NCBI GenBank assembly: GCA_902596655.1
Contig: CACJUX010000004.1
Span: 22,507-86,506 of the forward strand
Length of the DNA stretch: 64,000 nucleotides
Source of the DNA: an uncultured SAR116 cluster alpha proteobacterium
GTDB lineage: Bacteria > Pseudomonadota > Alphaproteobacteria > Puniceispirillales > Puniceispirillaceae
Reading direction: 5' to 3'
Within the stretch, counting starts at the first letter, position 1. Each line of letters starts with the position of its first letter. The position numbers were made by a program, and so were the translations under genes. Below the pieces are notes generated by a model that was given only the letters and a program-made list of their open reading frames with translations, made no database searches and was not told where the DNA came from. Below are positions 26,939 to 36,332 of this stretch, piece by piece.

Positions 26939-27814
26939 TCATTCTGGCTTTTGCCGTTTTGTGAAGACCGACGGGTCAACAATCACCACGCCAACACCGG
27001 CAATGACAATGGTGCCGCCCAATAGGACAATTATATCTGGACGCTCACCTAAGAAGCTGACCGCTCCAAGGATAGTGACCAAAGGCAAAAGCAGCAGAAC
27101 TGGCATCGCCATCGGCACCGGATAGCGGGCGAGAACGAAGTACCAAGCAGAATAGCCAACAACTGTCATAATCAGACCCAGATACAGTAAAGTTGCCCAC
27201 GCCACCATCGGCGCTGTTGAAATCTGCTTAACCAGATCACCTTCAAAAAGCATCGCAGCAAGGATCATCTGTGGGCCAGCCATTACTCCCATCCATGCCG
27301 TCAGCTGAAATCCTGTCAGTGCACCTTTTAGTTGGCGGATCAAAACTTGTCCAAGTGCAAATGCCAGCGTGCCACTGAAGATTAGCATCACACCAAAAAT
27401 CTGACCGTCAAGTGAGGGGGACCCGACAATAGTTAAAATGCCGAAGCAGGCAATGGCAATGCCCACAACCTGCCTCACTGACGGTTTTTCACCGAGCAGC
27501 AATGCTGCGATAATCACCCCAAAAATGACCTCTGCCTGCACCAGCAGCACAGCTGGAGTGGCATCCATTCTGGCCAACCCGGAAAATGTCAGGCCATATT
27601 GCAATGTCGCGCCAATAAAGGAAATGCCGCAGATCTGTCTCAAATAGCCTCGTGGAACTGGGACAAACCAGATCAACACTGTCGCCGCCATTAGGAAGCG
27701 CATGCCCATTAGCAATAGCGGAGAAAAATGATCCAACCCAGCCTTTGCTAGGGTAAAGCCAAACCCCCATGTTAGCGGTACCAGAAGTGCAATCAGGATA
27801 TGTCTAATTGTCAT
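26939..27814 (-). CDS. EamA/DMT-family metabolite exporter
   Basis: A 291-residue inner-membrane protein with about ten hydrophobic segments and the two-fold EamA repeat (LVPLTWGFGFTLAKAGL at the start, second half from about residue 145). Members export amino acids or other small metabolites. It is the last leftward gene after the M20/M24/ureohydrolase genes; the 39-base gap to the M20 gene allows cotranscription, so it may export a product or analogue of that pathway. Substrate unknown. Confidence 0.82.
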   Translation of the reverse strand: MTIRHILIALLVPLTWGFGFTLAKAGLDHFSPLLLMGMRFLMAATVLIWFVPVPRGYLRQICGISFIGATLQYGLTFSGLARMDATPAVLLVQAEVIFGVIIAALLLGEKPSVRQVVGIAIACFGILTIVGSPSLDGQIFGVMLIFSGTLAFALGQVLIRQLKGALTGFQLTAWMGVMAGPQMILAAMLFEGDLVKQISTAPMVAWATLLYLGLIMTVVGYSAWYFVLARYPVPMAMPVLLLLPLVTILGAVSFLGERPDIIVLLGGTIVIAGVGVVIVDPSVFTKRQKPE

Positions 27815-27853
27815 CGTCGCTGCACCACTTTAATTGGGATTGGAGCCAAAAGC

Positions 27854-29029
27854 TCACTTGACCGATACAAGGTGATTGAGAACACGGTCAAGAAACTGCA
27901 ATCCCTGTTTCACTGCTCCTTCTTCTATATATTCATCGGGTTGATGCATTTGCGCCATTCCACCGGGGCCGAATACAATTGTCTCCATTCCAGCCTTCTG
28001 GAAATAGGCACCATCAGTGCCGAATGAGACAACACCTGGTTCTTCATTTGTCCATAAGCGCGCGACAAGTTCAGCGACCTTCGAATGCGGACGAGCCTCC
28101 ATTCCGGGGACATCCGAGACGATTGTCAATTTGATATCCGCCTTGTCTGAAAGGGCTCTCATTTCCGGCAATAGGACATCACGAGCAAAGGCGCGAATTA
28201 CTGCAAGAACAAGATGCGGATCGTCTTTCGGAAGAGGTCGTATCTCCCAATCAAACTGACAAAATGCTGGAATGATATTTCGCGCCTCGCCACCATTGAT
28301 CAAACCTACAGAGATGCTGGTGTATGGTGGATCAAACGGTGAGTCAGGATCTGGCCTGTTGGCAATATCACGAGCGGTCTGATTGATAAATTCAATCAGT
28401 CGGGCCGCAAAGAAAATGGCATTGACTTTGCCTGCCGGGTTTGACGCGTGCCCGGATGTTCCAGTAACCTCTGCTATTAGCTCCATGCCACCCTTATGGC
28501 CGATGAACGGGCGCATGTCCGTCGGCTCGCCAATAATCGCCATTTCGGCGGAAATACCATGGCGCTCCAAAAATTCTGGCATCCGGGCGGACCCAAAACA
28601 GCCGACTTCCTCATCAAAAGTAAAAGCGAGGTGAACAGGCACACGCAACCTGTCACGCGCCGCGACAAAATCCGGAACCATGGCCAGTGCAATGGCAATA
28701 AACCCTTTCATATCAACAGCGCCACGCCCATAGAGCCGTCCCTGATCCCGCTTGAGAATAAAGGGGTCACTCTGCCAACCCTCAGCTGAGGCTGGAACAA
28801 CATCGGTATGGCCCGACAGAATGATGCCGCCATCAACCTTTTCGCCAATCGTGGCAAAAAGATTCATTTGCTTGCCATCATTCGTCATATCGAGCAACAC
28901 GCTGACGCCATGCGACTCCAGATAGGATTTGATATAGCCGATGATCTTGCCATTTGGCTCACCACTGACAGTTGGGAAGGCCACAAGGTCTGCCAGAAGA
29001 TTGATTGCTCTTTCAAGACGTTCAGACAT
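27854..29029 (-). CDS. M20-family deacylase, ArgE (acetylornithine deacetylase) type
   Basis: A 391-residue zinc hydrolase. Metal-binding segments are in order: LSGHTDVVPASAEGW (His and downstream), RGAVDMKGFIAIAL (bridging Asp), TFDEEVGCFGS (catalytic Glu pair) and the C-terminal histidine in GPGGMAQMHQPDEY. It resembles ArgE, which removes acetyl from N-acetylornithine. Its start follows the M24 gene stop by three bases, so it works with that enzyme; a role in arginine synthesis is less likely than deacylating a product of the M24 hydrolase. Acetyl-diaminobutyrate from ectoine is one candidate substrate. Confidence 0.85.
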   Translation of the reverse strand: MSERLERAINLLADLVAFPTVSGEPNGKIIGYIKSYLESHGVSVLLDMTNDGKQMNLFATIGEKVDGGIILSGHTDVVPASAEGWQSDPFILKRDQGRLYGRGAVDMKGFIAIALAMVPDFVAARDRLRVPVHLAFTFDEEVGCFGSARMPEFLERHGISAEMAIIGEPTDMRPFIGHKGGMELIAEVTGTSGHASNPAGKVNAIFFAARLIEFINQTARDIANRPDPDSPFDPPYTSISVGLINGGEARNIIPAFCQFDWEIRPLPKDDPHLVLAVIRAFARDVLLPEMRALSDKADIKLTIVSDVPGMEARPHSKVAELVARLWTNEEPGVVSFGTDGAYFQKAGMETIVFGPGGMAQMHQPDEYIEEGAVKQGLQFLDRVLNHLVSVK

Positions 29030-29032
29030 CGC

Positions 29033-30217
29033 TCAGATCAAATGGACATGCTGTGGAAAATTACACAAACGGACAGAGCCTGTGTCCGTTATGAGCAAAG
29101 TCTCGCTCAATTCCATTCCCCAATCATCCATCCACATGCCCAGAATCACATGGAGAACAGCGTTTTGAGGCACAATAGTCCGTTCTGCAGGCCGCAGTGA
29201 TAATGTGTGCTCACCCCAATCAGGCGCATAGGCATTACCGATCGAATAGCCGATACGGCTCTTTTTCTCAAGGCCATAGCGATTAAGGACCTTCTGCCAT
29301 GCCTGGTGCACATCACCAGCAACAGCGCCCGGATGGAGCGCATCCATCACTGTTACCATGCCTTCCTGAACCGCATCTGATGTCCACATCAACTTATCTG
29401 ATGGATCACCAAAATGAACCGTCCGCGCCAGCCCAACATTATAGCGTTTGCGGCATCCCCCCAGTTCAAAAGCCACAGTTTGCCCTGCCTCCAGCAGAGA
29501 GTCAGTCCACATGGGATGGGCCGACGTTGCCGCTTCACCCGCCAGAATCAAGGGATGCAGAGCGGGCATGTCACCGCCAAATTCTGGCGTCCCCCTGATC
29601 ATTGCGGCGGTGATATCAGCCATCAGATCGCATTGCCGTACGCCGATTTGAGCACCATCCCATGCCGTCTGCATCGCGACTTCGGCAATCTGAGCTGCCT
29701 GCCTCATCACAGCAATTTCGGCATCACTCTTGATGAAACGCACCCAATTTACTAACAAATCAGCCCCTGTCCAGATGGCATTCGGCAAGCCGGCCTGCAG
29801 CGCTCCAACAGCACGTGGTGTGAGGTAATAGACATCATCCTCGAGGCCAATCCGCGCTGTGGCAAAGCCATTGCCAGCCATCCAATCTGCCAGAAACTCC
29901 ATTGGATGAGTGTCGAGACGCTGCACCAGCGGCTCTGGATAGGCAACAATTTGCGATTCCGTCAGATAGGTAGTGAATTTTACCGATCCTGCATCCATTA
30001 GGCGTCCCATCCAGAATGGCCCTTCCTGCAAATCGAGAAACATAATCTGCGGCGTGTAGAACGACCACGCATCATAGCCTGTCAACCAATTGATATTGGC
30101 TGGATCGCCAATGATCAGAGCGTCAAGCCCACGCGTTACCATTTCAGCCCTGACCCTGAACAGCCTGTCATCATACTCAGCTCTGGAAAATGCAGGTGCC
30201 ACGACCGTCTTTCTCAC
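29033..30217 (-). CDS. M24 creatinase/ectoine-hydrolase-like enzyme (metal-free type)
   Basis: A 394-residue pita-bread-fold protein: creatinase N-terminal domain (about 10-150) and the M24 catalytic domain after it. In metal-dependent M24 peptidases the first ligands are two aspartates in a D-x-G...D pattern; here the matching segment is FELGGCRKRYNVGLARTVHFG with Glu and Val-type residues, so the dimetal site is absent as in creatinase and ectoine hydrolase DoeA. The closing MWMDDWGMELSE and IGYSIGNAYAPDWGEHTLSL are reminiscent of DoeA. The start is GTG at 30217, with a second GTG five codons in. Flanked by a guanidinobutyrase-like gene (9 bases) and an M20 deacylase (3 bases). Creatine, another guanidino compound or ectoine are the likely substrates. 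Confidence 0.8.
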   Translation of the reverse strand: MRKTVVAPAFSRAEYDDRLFRVRAEMVTRGLDALIIGDPANINWLTGYDAWSFYTPQIMFLDLQEGPFWMGRLMDAGSVKFTTYLTESQIVAYPEPLVQRLDTHPMEFLADWMAGNGFATARIGLEDDVYYLTPRAVGALQAGLPNAIWTGADLLVNWVRFIKSDAEIAVMRQAAQIAEVAMQTAWDGAQIGVRQCDLMADITAAMIRGTPEFGGDMPALHPLILAGEAATSAHPMWTDSLLEAGQTVAFELGGCRKRYNVGLARTVHFGDPSDKLMWTSDAVQEGMVTVMDALHPGAVAGDVHQAWQKVLNRYGLEKKSRIGYSIGNAYAPDWGEHTLSLRPAERTIVPQNAVLHVILGMWMDDWGMELSETLLITDTGSVRLCNFPQHVHLI

Positions 30218-30226
30218 CTATAACAG

Positions 30227-31189
30227 CTAATCGCTCATCCTGTAGCCAACACCGGGAAGCACACACAGCATTTCAAATATCAAATTTGCCGCAAGAAGTG
30301 CCGTATTGCCCTGTAAATCATAGGGTGGAGATACTTCGACCAGATCACAGCCAACCAGATTCAGTCCCTGACAGCCGCGGATAAGTTCAACCGCCTGAAT
30401 TGATGTCAGGCCACCAATTTCAGGTGTGCCAGTGCCAGGTGCAAAGGCTGGGTCGAGCGAGTCTATATCAAATGTCAAATAAACCGGGCGCGTCACCATT
30501 TTAGCGCGAATACTATCAATCAGTGGCGTTGCCGATTTGTGCCATAATTCTTCTGCCTGAACGACTGTAAAACCCTTGTCACGCGCCCAATCAAAATCCT
30601 CAGCGGTATATCCAGTGCCGCGCAGTCCAATCTGAAATGTATAATCAGGATCGATCAGCCCTTCCTCGAATGCCCGACGAAACGGCGTTCCATGGGCAAT
30701 GGATTCACCGAACATATGTTCATTTATGTCGGCATGGGCATCAATGTGAACAAGACCGACAGGCCCATGTTTCTTGGCAATTGATCGTAGCACTGGCAAG
30801 GTGAGTGTATGGTCCCCTCCAAGGGTCATGGGAATGACAGAATTGGTGAGGACATTGTCATAGAACACCTCAATGCGGTGCACGGCATCCTTTAGATCAA
30901 ATGTATTGATTGGCACATCGCCGATATCAGCAATCCGCAGCGAGTCAAACGGCGCGGCACGGGTCCACATATTGTAGGGGCGCAGCATCACCGACTCTGC
31001 ACGTATCTGTTTTGGTCCAAAGCGAGTGCCAGGCCGGTTTGAAGTGCCGACATCCAGCGGAATACCAATAAAACATGCATCCAGCCCTGCGGCATTGTCC
31101 GCTGCTGGCAAACGCATCATCGTTCCAGGACCCGCAAAACGTGGCATCTCATTGCCACCAAGCGGCTGGAATAGATCGTCGTCACTCAT
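30227..31189 (-). CDS. Ureohydrolase, guanidinobutyrase/guanidinopropionase type
   Basis: A 320-residue member of the arginase/agmatinase family, which splits urea from a guanidino compound using two manganese ions. The ligand motifs are complete: TLGGDHTLTLP, HIDAHADINEHMFG and FDIDSLDPAFAPGTGTPE. The sequence around MPRFAGPGTMMRLP and GTSNRPGTRFGPKQIRAES matches the Pseudomonas GbuA/GpuA type better than agmatinase SpeB as I remember them. The start is taken at ATG 31189 with AAGGGGG six bases upstream rather than TTG 31195. First of three tightly linked genes (ureohydrolase, M24, M20), 31 bases after fghA. Confidence 0.86.
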   Translation of the reverse strand: MSDDDLFQPLGGNEMPRFAGPGTMMRLPAADNAAGLDACFIGIPLDVGTSNRPGTRFGPKQIRAESVMLRPYNMWTRAAPFDSLRIADIGDVPINTFDLKDAVHRIEVFYDNVLTNSVIPMTLGGDHTLTLPVLRSIAKKHGPVGLVHIDAHADINEHMFGESIAHGTPFRRAFEEGLIDPDYTFQIGLRGTGYTAEDFDWARDKGFTVVQAEELWHKSATPLIDSIRAKMVTRPVYLTFDIDSLDPAFAPGTGTPEIGGLTSIQAVELIRGCQGLNLVGCDLVEVSPPYDLQGNTALLAANLIFEMLCVLPGVGYRMSD

Positions 31190-31220
31190 CCCCAACCCCC
31201 TTACCGATTCTGTTCCCTAG

Positions 31221-32048
31221 CTAAAGGCGTGCAGCGTGCCAGCGTAGATGATCATCCATGAACGTCGAAATGAAGAAATAGGAATGGTCGTAGCCAGCCT
31301 GCATCCGCAAAGTCAAATTAATGTTGGCCTTCTGGCATGCCGTCTCAAGCAGCCATGGCCGCAAACCGCTATCCAGAAAGCTGTCGGCGTCACCTTGATC
31401 AACCAGAAAGTCAGAGCCTCGATGCCCATCCTCAATCAAGGCAACAGCGTCATATGCGCGCCAACTATCCATGTCATCTCCCAGATATTTGCCAAAGGCA
31501 GTTGCCGACCAGTCCGCCGTCATCGGATTAACAATCGGCGCAAAGGCTGAACAGCTTTTAAATCTCTCCGGGTTCCTGAGCGCCATAATCAGCGCACCAT
31601 GACCGCCCATCGAATGCCCAAAGATGCCCTGACGCGAAATATCAATAGCAAAGTTTGCCGCTACCAGTTCCGACAATTCGCCCAGAATATACGAGTACAT
31701 CTGGTAATGCTTAGCATAGGGGGTTGCAGTAGCATTGAGGTAGAAGCCAGCGCCTGATCCGAACTGCCAGTTGTCTGCCTCATCGGGCACTTTATCTCCA
31801 CGCGGGCTGGTGTCCGGACAGACTACGGCAATGCCAAGCTTGGCAGCCATACGCCTGTACTCGCCCTTTTCCATGACATTGGCGTGGCTGCAGGTGAGGC
31901 CTGACAGGTACCAAAGAACAGGGACAGGCCCTTTGCTATCCGGCGGCATGAAGACAGCAAATGTCATATCACAGCTAGTGGTTTCTGCCTGATGCCGATA
32001 GACACCTTGAACCCCACCATAGGACAGGGCTTTTGAGACAGTTTCCAT
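31221..32048 (-). CDS. fghA: S-formylglutathione hydrolase
   Basis: A 275-residue alpha/beta hydrolase of the esterase D family. It hydrolyses S-formylglutathione to formate and glutathione, second step of formaldehyde oxidation. Seen: the oxyanion-hole region PVLWYLSGLTCSHANVMEKG (with the family cysteine), the nucleophile serine in FGHSMGGHGALI (about residue 145), and the C-terminal catalytic His in AGYDHSYFFISTF. Its ATG overlaps the adhI stop (TGATG), so translation is coupled. The formate feeds the fds genes or fhs. Confidence 0.96.
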   Translation of the reverse strand: METVSKALSYGGVQGVYRHQAETTSCDMTFAVFMPPDSKGPVPVLWYLSGLTCSHANVMEKGEYRRMAAKLGIAVVCPDTSPRGDKVPDEADNWQFGSGAGFYLNATATPYAKHYQMYSYILGELSELVAANFAIDISRQGIFGHSMGGHGALIMALRNPERFKSCSAFAPIVNPMTADWSATAFGKYLGDDMDSWRAYDAVALIEDGHRGSDFLVDQGDADSFLDSGLRPWLLETACQKANINLTLRMQAGYDHSYFFISTFMDDHLRWHAARL

Positions 32049-33157
32049 CAGAATACAACAACCGACCGGATTGACTCACCAGCATGCATGAGATCAAAGC
32101 CCTTATTGATATCCTCAAGTGCCAGCGTATGCGTGATCATTGGATCAATATCAATCTTTCCCTGCATGTACCAATCGACAATCTTTGGTACATCGGTCCG
32201 GCCACGCGCACCGCCAAAGGCCGTGCCCCGCCAGCTTCGCCCCGTCACTAGCTGGAAAGGGCGCGTTGAAATTTCCTGTCCTGCCCCAGCCACCCCAATG
32301 ATGATAGATTCTCCCCATCCCTTGTGCGCACATTCAAGCGCTTGGCGCATTACAGAAGTGTTACCAATGCATTCAAAGGAATAGTCAGCGCCACCACCAG
32401 TCAGCTCAACAAGATGGCCAACAAGGTCACCCTTGACCTCACTTGGATTAACGAAATGCGTCATTCCAAATTTTTCACCCCATTCCTTTTTACTATGATT
32501 TAGGTCGACGCCCACGATCATATTGGCCCCAATCATGCGAAGGCCCTGAATAACATTTAGCCCGATGCCGCCAAGGCCAAACACCACTGCATTACATCCA
32601 AGCTCTGCCTTGGCGGTGTTAACCACGGCACCAATACCAGTGGTCACGCCGCAACCGATGTAACAGATCTTGTCAAACGGCGCTGCCTTATCAACCTTGG
32701 CAACAGCTATTTCTGGCAGCACAGTGAAGTTCGAAAATGTCGAAGTTCCCATGTAGTGCAGAACCTGTTTGCCATCGATTGAGAAACGGCTGGTGCCATC
32801 AGGCATCACACCTTGCCCCTGAGTGGTGCGGATGGCCTGACACAGATTCGTTTTTGGATGGAGACAATAGTCACATTCGCGGCACTCCGGAGTATAAAGC
32901 GGGATCACGTGATCACCTGGCTCGACACTAGTCACGCCCGCGCCCACCTCGCGCACAATACCTGCACCCTCATGCCCAAGAATCGCTGGAAACATACCCT
33001 CTGGATCAGCACCAGAGAGAGTAAACTCATCCGTGTGGCAAATGCCGGTCGCCATAATTTCTACCAGCACCTCGCCAGCGCAAGGGCCATCAAGGTCGAC
33101 CTCCATGACTTCAAGTGGTTTACCTGCCTCAAAAGCGACTGCGGCTCTCGTCTTCAT
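32048..33157 (-). CDS. adhI: S-(hydroxymethyl)glutathione dehydrogenase (class III alcohol dehydrogenase)
   Basis: A 369-residue zinc alcohol dehydrogenase with a GGGGGAG ribosome site. It oxidises the spontaneous formaldehyde-glutathione adduct to S-formylglutathione with NAD+. Catalytic zinc residues are seen in ATGICHTDEFTLSG, GHEGAG and IGCGVTTG; the structural-zinc cysteines in CRECDYCLHPKTNLC; the NAD fold in VFGLGGIGLNVIQG. First gene of the leftward adhI-fghA pair, with the M24/ureohydrolase genes after it. The source of formaldehyde is not in the window; methylated amines or sulfur compounds are likely. Confidence 0.97.
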   Translation of the reverse strand: MKTRAAVAFEAGKPLEVMEVDLDGPCAGEVLVEIMATGICHTDEFTLSGADPEGMFPAILGHEGAGIVREVGAGVTSVEPGDHVIPLYTPECRECDYCLHPKTNLCQAIRTTQGQGVMPDGTSRFSIDGKQVLHYMGTSTFSNFTVLPEIAVAKVDKAAPFDKICYIGCGVTTGIGAVVNTAKAELGCNAVVFGLGGIGLNVIQGLRMIGANMIVGVDLNHSKKEWGEKFGMTHFVNPSEVKGDLVGHLVELTGGGADYSFECIGNTSVMRQALECAHKGWGESIIIGVAGAGQEISTRPFQLVTGRSWRGTAFGGARGRTDVPKIVDWYMQGKIDIDPMITHTLALEDINKGFDLMHAGESIRSVVVF

Positions 33158-33307
33158 CTTCCCACTCCCCCAATATTAAATTTATTCTTTTATTTTGTTA
33201 AATTCACTCACTCAAGGACGATGACACGACACTAAGGCAAAATTCAAGGCAGTTTTTGTGAATTGACTGTGTCTCTCCAGCTCACTCCCTAATCCAAAAA
33301 CACAAAA

Positions 33308-34192
33308 CTATTGGCCTGAAACTCGTCGAATCCTAGACAAAAAATTTACCAACTCCGCAGCAACTCTGCCAGTCTGCTCAATGTGCTGAAAGTGGCCACA
33401 ATTTTCCAAAGACACGAAATAAGAGTTTTTTAAAACTTCTGACATTTCCCAGCTTACATTTAATGGCACCATACGATCGCAGTCAGAGGCGATTACGAGC
33501 ACAGGAATCACAATTTCTGCAACACGGTTACTCAGATCAAATTTGCTACAGGCGAGAAAATCCCCAAACACAGTTTTTGAGCCCGCATCAAGCATTCTTT
33601 GCTTGGCTTTTTCCCTGAAAAACGCCGCCATCTGCGGACTGTCCGCAACAGCCCCAGTTTTTTTATGCCATGAATACTTAACGATACTGTCGACAGTTGA
33701 TTCAAATGTGTTTTGTAAACCATCAAGAATAGCATCGTTGACAATCATTTTGCTCGCTCCACCAATCGCCACGACAGAACAAATACGCCAATGATGACTT
33801 AGTGAGGCGTTTAGCGCGATTGCAGCACCCATGGAATGTCCAACTAAGCATGCATTTTTTAAATCCATCGCATCTAGAAAATCTATGATGTCGCTAGAAT
33901 ATTCATCTATGCTAGTTTTGTTTTTTCCTTCTGATTTTCCGTGCCCAGGTAAATCAACAGCGTAAATCGAATAATCATCTAAGCCAGCATTGAAAAGCCT
34001 GATCGCACCTTGGTTGCTTGGTGTCAAACCAATTGATCTAACTAAATGGTTGGCCCTGCGCCATGCCAACGGCCAATCAATCTCTTGCCCACCTGCACCA
34101 TGAATTAGAACAATTTTTGGACTACTTATATCTCCAATAACACCATTGAAACTAAATGATATTTCATGGTTTTGAATCGTAACTTTGGGCAT
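33308..34192 (-). CDS. Alpha/beta hydrolase
   Basis: A 294-residue alpha/beta-hydrolase. The oxyanion turn HGAGG (about residue 32), the nucleophile elbow GHSMGAAIAL (about residue 118), the acid in IASDCDRMVPL and the C-terminal histidine in LENCGHFQHIE are in the right order. The gene is AT-richer than adhI next door, and lies at the edge of the gene-poor stretch. Substrate unknown: esters, lactones and thioesters are all possible. Confidence 0.82.
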   Translation of the reverse strand: MPKVTIQNHEISFSFNGVIGDISSPKIVLIHGAGGQEIDWPLAWRRANHLVRSIGLTPSNQGAIRLFNAGLDDYSIYAVDLPGHGKSEGKNKTSIDEYSSDIIDFLDAMDLKNACLVGHSMGAAIALNASLSHHWRICSVVAIGGASKMIVNDAILDGLQNTFESTVDSIVKYSWHKKTGAVADSPQMAAFFREKAKQRMLDAGSKTVFGDFLACSKFDLSNRVAEIVIPVLVIASDCDRMVPLNVSWEMSEVLKNSYFVSLENCGHFQHIEQTGRVAAELVNFLSRIRRVSGQ

Positions 34193-34193
34193 T

Positions 34194-34854
34194 AAATAAA
34201 TTCCATCGAAAAATTGGCATCCTCAAAAACAGACAACCATCTGATTAATAGGTTATGTGTACTCATTGCATTTTGAACCGCGTTGTTAGATATATGCCTA
34301 AGTGAATTATCCTAACCCGCCCCATATATAGTTAGAAATAAATTAATGGTTTTTGGATAGCATTTCTCTCTCAAAAGACAATTGAGGTGGTAAGAGAAAA
34401 GTTGTCTGAAAAATTTGGGTTTAAGTCGATACGGGGACCCAAAAACCTGTTTGACTAGCGAGAATAAACTTTTTTAGAAATCTCTATACTTTTGCCTCAA
34501 ACTTTCATCATGCCGGCGTTTGAATTGTTATTTGTGAACATCATCTCACTTTGTGGCATGTCTGCTCGTCAGAGACTGATTACGAAAGCATCTAGAAATA
34601 GAATCACTTTGTTTCCAAAATGAGGGAATCCAGGTTTCACATAGTTGAATCTGCAATCGATCCCTTGGTCCCTTCAATTTATAAAGCTATTTGAAGTGAT
34701 TGCTTCAACAAAAAGTCAATTAATTTGCCCGACATGCTATGATCGTGCGAATACTGATATGATTGTACTTTTTCAAATCAACGCAGATTATAACACACCC
34801 GGGTTCAGCGGTTCATTTTTACTTGTCGCCCTATTTAAAACGGGCACAAACACA
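34194..34854. other. AT-rich stretch without a supported gene
   Basis: About 660 bases between the alpha/beta hydrolase and the TetR gene. A short rightward open frame at 34645-34947 runs into the antisense of the TetR gene and has no ribosome site or recognisable domain, so I do not call it. No repeat, tRNA or terminator was seen. Confidence 0.5.
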
Positions 34855-35436
34855 TTATTCATTCAATCCTTTCGAAAGAGACCGGATGACAAGGTCACTA
34901 AATACATCCCCAATATCCTCAGGAGATTGAAGGCCATAAGGTTTTAGCCACAGGCAAGAGTAGAAATACATTCCCAAAAGTCCTTTGACAGCGATTTTAT
35001 CGACTTCCCTAAACACATTTTGCTGCACACCCTCTTCTATAGTTTTAGACCAGATTTGCTGGTATTCTGCATGCATGCACATAACATTATAGTGTCGTGA
35101 ACCTGTCAAAGACTGCACCTCCCGAAAACAGACAACTATTTCCGCTAAATTACTGCTAATTACAGCCATCAAGTGTCGGCTCAACGCTCTCAAACGCTGA
35201 ATAGGATCTGGATACTCTCTTGCTATACTGTGGCCAGACTGTACCAAATCTGAGATATAATGAGATGCTATTTCGTGAAGAAGATCTTCCTTGCTTTCTA
35301 TGTGATGATATAAGGTTCCGCGACCAAACCCCGAAGCCGCCCCAATCTCGGCGACGCCAACCCCATTGTAGCCTTTTTTTGCAAACAATGTAGCCGCAAC
35401 CTTGGTTATCTTCTTTGCCTGTTCTGTCTGTTTCAA
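34855..35436 (-). CDS. TetR-family transcriptional regulator
   Basis: A 193-residue regulator. The N-terminal helix-turn-helix is typical: ATLFAKKGYNGVGVAEIGAA followed by GRGTLYHHIESKEDLLHEI (residues about 13-55). The C-terminal ligand domain resembles the TetR_C group that senses acyl-CoA or small organic molecules (FRE...YQQIWSKTIEEGV). It faces leftward, away from the MaoC operon, with 900 bases between. That operon or the alpha/beta hydrolase gene would be the nearest targets; neither is shown. Confidence 0.88.
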   Translation of the reverse strand: MKQTEQAKKITKVAATLFAKKGYNGVGVAEIGAASGFGRGTLYHHIESKEDLLHEIASHYISDLVQSGHSIAREYPDPIQRLRALSRHLMAVISSNLAEIVVCFREVQSLTGSRHYNVMCMHAEYQQIWSKTIEEGVQQNVFREVDKIAVKGLLGMYFYSCLWLKPYGLQSPEDIGDVFSDLVIRSLSKGLNE

Positions 35437-36314
35437 TGTTCCATCATCCGTTCATTAATACCTTTTTGCTAGGTCGATTTTACCCATATCCTCTGATCAC
35501 GATTCTGGTCACCGCGCCTATTCCATCTTCAATGCATTTTTAGACAGATAGTAGCTGCTTGACTACCTACAGCGTTCAAAGGTTCTATTTCTGGGTTTGC
35601 TCCAAATTGTCTAATTTCGTGGATTAGTGTCATAGTATCTCAACAACTGACCCTAACAATAGGCGTTCGAGCGTAATTGCGCTCACCGATAAGTCTAGCC
35701 TGTCAGACATACACGCTAATTCTTTCCACATTGCCACAAATCTTTAGCTTTGTGCGGGGTAAATGGAACGTGCTAGAAGACACCTGATCAAACTTTAAAG
35801 CTAGAGTCTGTCACCTTATTCCAGCGTTCAGCAACTTTTTGCTTGCGGGATTTGTTTGGTTCCTCCACTGAGCAATATGATCAATCTTAACCTCAACAAA
35901 AACTAATGCCCAATATCATTAATCAGATTAGCAAACATTTCACTGTTAAGCTTATCTAATTAAAAGCTGCAAAAGGTTTCGTTCAACTGATCAAAAGGGG
36001 CTATCTTTCCAACACTAATAGTAACGTTGTTTGTGGATGACTTTCTGCCAGCGCCAAATTTACAACAACTCAGTAGCTCTTGTATGAAATCGCAATTTTT
36101 GGTTGCTTGGGCCTAAACCTGGTTCAAAAAGGTCTCCCAAAACTTTAAGTTATCAGACTATTCTAACATTCTAAACGAATGATAAAGGTTTTGATTATTC
36201 GACATGAGATTCAAAAAACTTGCATTGTACCGTTTGGTCTGTACAATATAAAATTATAACTGCGTGTGATAAAAATAGTGAGCACTGTTCTAGGTTTTTT
36301 TTAGCAAGGTTGGG
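35437..36314. other. 880-base AT-rich intergenic region
   Basis: No frame of useful length, no strong hairpin, tRNA or mobile-element end was seen. The promoter of the MaoC-molybdoenzyme-ETF operon and that of the TetR gene must lie here. Such a long gap is unusual in this otherwise dense window. Confidence 0.5.
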
Positions 36315-36332
36315 TTGAGGGACTTTGTTGAT

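Noticed and set aside
29033..30217. Naming the M24 gene doeA
   Set aside because: Similarity to ectoine hydrolase is suggestive, but the DoeB-type deacetylase, transaminase and ectoine transporter are absent; creatinase-type function is as likely.
34645..34947. Rightward 100-codon frame in the gap before the TetR gene
   Set aside because: Overlaps the TetR gene on the other strand, has no ribosome site and no recognisable domain; most likely chance.
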